A stretch of DNA of 7,570 nucleotides, taken from JBDUDK01 sp040002995. GTDB taxonomy: Bacteria > Actinomycetota > Acidimicrobiia > Acidimicrobiales > Ilumatobacteraceae. The number at the start of each line of letters is the position of its first letter. Position 1 is the first letter of the stretch. Shown in pieces: positions 6,240 through 7,570 of this stretch. The translations under genes and the position numbers were made by a program. The DNA lies in the NCBI GenBank assembly GCA_040002995.1, contig JBDUDK010000062.1, positions 1-7,570 of the forward strand, in the 5' to 3' direction. The notes beneath the pieces are model-generated. The model searched no databases. It saw nothing but the letters and a program-made list of their open reading frames with translations, and was not told the DNA's origin.

Positions 6240-7154
6240 TCAGTAGTCGTCGAGACCGGCGAGGTAGACGCGTCCCTCGTCACACTCGTCCATCAGCGGG
6301 CACCAGCGACACATCGGACCCGCCGACCTCGCCGCCGCCCGCCCCTGCCGCTCCACCTCGACGATCTTCGTGACCGCGTCGACCATCCGTCGCGCCGCGG
6401 CCCACAGTCCGCCCGAACTCACCGGCTCGGTCTCGACGCGTGCGGCGTCGAGGTAAAGGGTGCCAGTCAGGCGGGGAGGAACCTTCCGAGCGAGCGTCTC
6501 CACAAGCGCGTAGAAGCGGAGGTCGTCTCGGTGGGCCAGCGCGGGCCGTCCCGTCTTGAAGTCGATGATCACCTTGTCGGGCGCCTGGCCGAGTGTGAGG
6601 TCGGGCTTGCCTTGAAGCGTGAGCGCGCCGCCGAGGAGATCGTGGTAGACGCCGCCTTCGCTCACCGGTCGCCACACCGGCTTCAGGGGCGGGAAGCACT
6701 CCATGAATTTGGTCACAAGATCGCCGACCTCGCTGCGCAACTGCGCGCGATCGGCTTCGCGGAGCGTGGCGAGCCACGCGCCCGGACCTCTCGCCTCATC
6801 GACCATCCGGGCCATCGCCTCGTCGACGAGCTCGAGCGGCACGGCCTCACCGCGCCAGTGAATCGACAGCTCGATCGCCCGATGGGCCACGCTTCCCCGC
6901 GCGGTCGGAATCGACCACTCGAACGAGGTCGACGTGGCGAGATAGTGGGCCTCGCACGCGTGGATCGTGCTCAGCGGGTGCTTGCTGATGAATAGGTTCT
7001 TGGCGGGGGAGAGGTCGCCGAGCGACGAGAGCTCATCCTCGATGGCCTCAGTCAGCTGGTCGGCGAGGTCGGCCTCGAACGCCGGCGGCGAGATGTCGGG
7101 CCGCCGGAGTTGCTCGACGATGAGTGCCTGCGTCGGCGTGAGGGGCGACTCCAC
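6240..7154 (-). CDS. RecB/Cas4-like PD-(D/E)XK nuclease with predicted 4Fe-4S cluster
   Basis: 304 aa, GTG start at 7154-7152. Nuclease motifs in order: R86-G-S-V-A-H91-R-A-I-E94 (RecB-type GxxxHxxxE), GKPDL with Asp185, IIDFKTG with Asp198 and Lys200 (the D-x-K core), then DLRFYAL, where Asp211 replaces the Gln of the usual QxxxY motif and Tyr215 is kept. One cysteine lies near the N-terminus (Cys67, in STIHACEAHYL) and three at the C-terminus, C282-x2-C285-x5-C291. That 1+3 layout is the 4Fe-4S cluster pattern of AddB and Cas4 nucleases. No helicase domain is fused and no CRISPR or helicase gene is nearby, so this is a stand-alone enzyme, probably a DNA exonuclease in repair or DNA turnover. 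No Shine-Dalgarno is visible; see the -10 box upstream. The stop TGA abuts the VOC stop. Confidence 0.9.
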   Translation of the reverse strand: MESPLTPTQALIVEQLRRPDISPPAFEADLADQLTEAIEDELSSLGDLSPAKNLFISKHPLSTIHACEAHYLATSTSFEWSIPTARGSVAHRAIELSIHWRGEAVPLELVDEAMARMVDEARGPGAWLATLREADRAQLRSEVGDLVTKFMECFPPLKPVWRPVSEGGVYHDLLGGALTLQGKPDLTLGQAPDKVIIDFKTGRPALAHRDDLRFYALVETLARKVPPRLTGTLYLDAARVETEPVSSGGLWAAARRMVDAVTKIVEVERQGRAAARSAGPMCRWCPLMDECDEGRVYLAGLDDY

Positions 7155-7161
7155 GAAGGCG

Positions 7162-7167
7162 ACGTTA
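7162..7167 (-). promoter_or_regulatory. Candidate -10 box (TAACGT) for the nuclease gene
   Basis: On the minus strand TAACGT fits TANNNT and ends 7 nt before the GTG start, the same spacing as at the P450. With no Shine-Dalgarno, a leaderless transcript beginning at the GTG is the simplest reading. The 53-bp divergent gap (7155-7207) also holds a small palindrome, TGTG-T-CACA at 7176-7184, which could be an operator but is short enough to arise by chance. Confidence 0.45.
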
Positions 7168-7207
7168 CGGGCTTCTGTGTCACACCCTTGTGGTTGGATG
7201 CTCCTGT

Positions 7208-7537
7208 ATGACGTTGTCGCTCACCCTCGAGTTCGCGCACACCGTCCGCAGGCTGGGCCGGGTGGCGCGGGCCCTCGGGTTGGAGGTGCCGGGATTTCGT
7301 ACCCCGCCCCGCCTGGCCGGCGTCGATCGATCGCTGCGCCGACGTGCCGGGGGCTCGCCGACGGTGGCGGTCCGGTTGAAGGGACGACCGTGGACTGCGG
7401 TCCAGGCTGATCTCGTCGACGGAGTCATCGCCGCGAACGGGCTCACAGGCCACGATGCCGACCGCGCGCGGGCGGCCTTGTGGGCCGCCATCGCCGACGG
7501 CCCGCCTAGCGTGAGCGTGCCCGCCCGGGTGGCGTAA
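7208..7537 (+). CDS. Conserved-looking small protein of unknown function whose end overlaps tRNA-Leu
   Basis: 109 aa, soluble, Arg/Ala rich. The N-terminal half is basic and helical (LEFAHTVRRLGRVARALGL), then VPGFRTPPRLAGVDRSLRRR, a beta-like TVAVRLKGRPWTAVQADLVDGVIAANGL, and a final helix DADRARAALWAAIA. I recall similar uncharacterised actinobacterial proteins with a VPGFRSPP-VDR-LRRR pattern but know no function, and I see no catalytic motif. ATG 7208 is preferred to an in-frame GTG at 7190, which adds six residues (VVGCSC) unlike the rest. Upstream lies GATGCT at 7197-7202, an imperfect -10, and no clear ribosome binding site. The last four codons and the TAA stop (7535-7537) lie within the tRNA gene, whose D-loop supplies the stop. 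Confidence 0.72.
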   Translation: MTLSLTLEFAHTVRRLGRVARALGLEVPGFRTPPRLAGVDRSLRRRAGGSPTVAVRLKGRPWTAVQADLVDGVIAANGLTGHDADRARAALWAAIADGPPSVSVPARVA

Positions 7538-7570
7538 CTGGCAGACGCTGAGGGCTTAAACCCCTCTGAT
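7523..7570 (+). tRNA. tRNA-Leu (anticodon UAA), 5' part only; continues past the window
   Basis: Acceptor 5' strand GCCCGGG (7523-7529), then T8 and G9. D-arm GCG...CGC (7532-7534 and 7546-7548) around TAACTGGCAGA. Anticodon stem GAGGG (7550-7554) pairs perfectly with CCCTC (7562-7566) around the loop CTTAAAC. The anticodon TAA (7557-7559) reads UUA and, by wobble, UUG. The GGTGGCG-AA-TGGCAGACGC layout is typical of bacterial leucine tRNAs. The long variable arm begins at about 7567 and is cut. This is the isoacceptor called bldA in Streptomyces; whether it has a regulatory role here is unknown. Confidence 0.92.

Noticed and set aside
6240..7154. Part of a CRISPR-Cas system (Cas4)
   Set aside because: No repeat-spacer array and no other cas gene in the window; solo RecB-like nucleases share the same motifs.

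Overview
The window looks like ordinary chromosome from a high-GC actinobacterium. Four things point that way: GC-rich codon use, GTG starts, TANNNT -10 boxes placed directly before start codons, and a 28-codon gene that resembles the actinobacterial ribosomal protein bL37. The flavour of the YchF and VOC proteins would fit Acidimicrobiia or a relative, but that is an inference from remembered family sequences. No phage, transposon or CRISPR array is visible.

Layout: (1) 1-956, minus strand: the translation ATPase YchF, with its C-terminus cut off by the window edge. (2) 957-1018: a 62-bp divergent promoter region. (3) 1019-3231, plus strand: a soluble class-I-type cytochrome P450, overlapped by 4 nt (ATGA) by a PHP-domain metal-dependent hydrolase that has an N-terminal helix-hairpin-helix, like a DNA polymerase X without its polymerase core. 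(4) 3232-3502: a 271-bp intergenic region full of inverted repeats. (5) 3503-6239, plus strand: a tiny bL37-like ribosomal protein gene, a complete prolyl oligopeptidase and a VOC/glyoxalase-fold protein, closely spaced. (6) 6240-7154, minus strand: a RecB/Cas4-like PD-(D/E)XK nuclease with a four-cysteine Fe-S pattern; its stop codon abuts the VOC stop with no gap. (7) 7155-7207: a short divergent promoter region. (8) 7208-7537, plus strand: a small conserved-looking protein of unknown function whose last codons and stop lie inside the next gene. (9) 7523-7570: the 5' part of a tRNA-Leu(UAA) gene that continues beyond the window.

The genes are mostly housekeeping or accessory enzymes and do not form one obvious pathway. 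YchF and bL37 both act on ribosomes, but they lie in different transcription units. I see no convincing new multi-gene system. The points most worth a second look are the structured segment before bL37, the repeated leaderless-promoter pattern (five of eight starts), the protein gene that ends inside a tRNA gene, and the restriction of TTA codons to the P450 in a window that also carries the TTA-reading tRNA.
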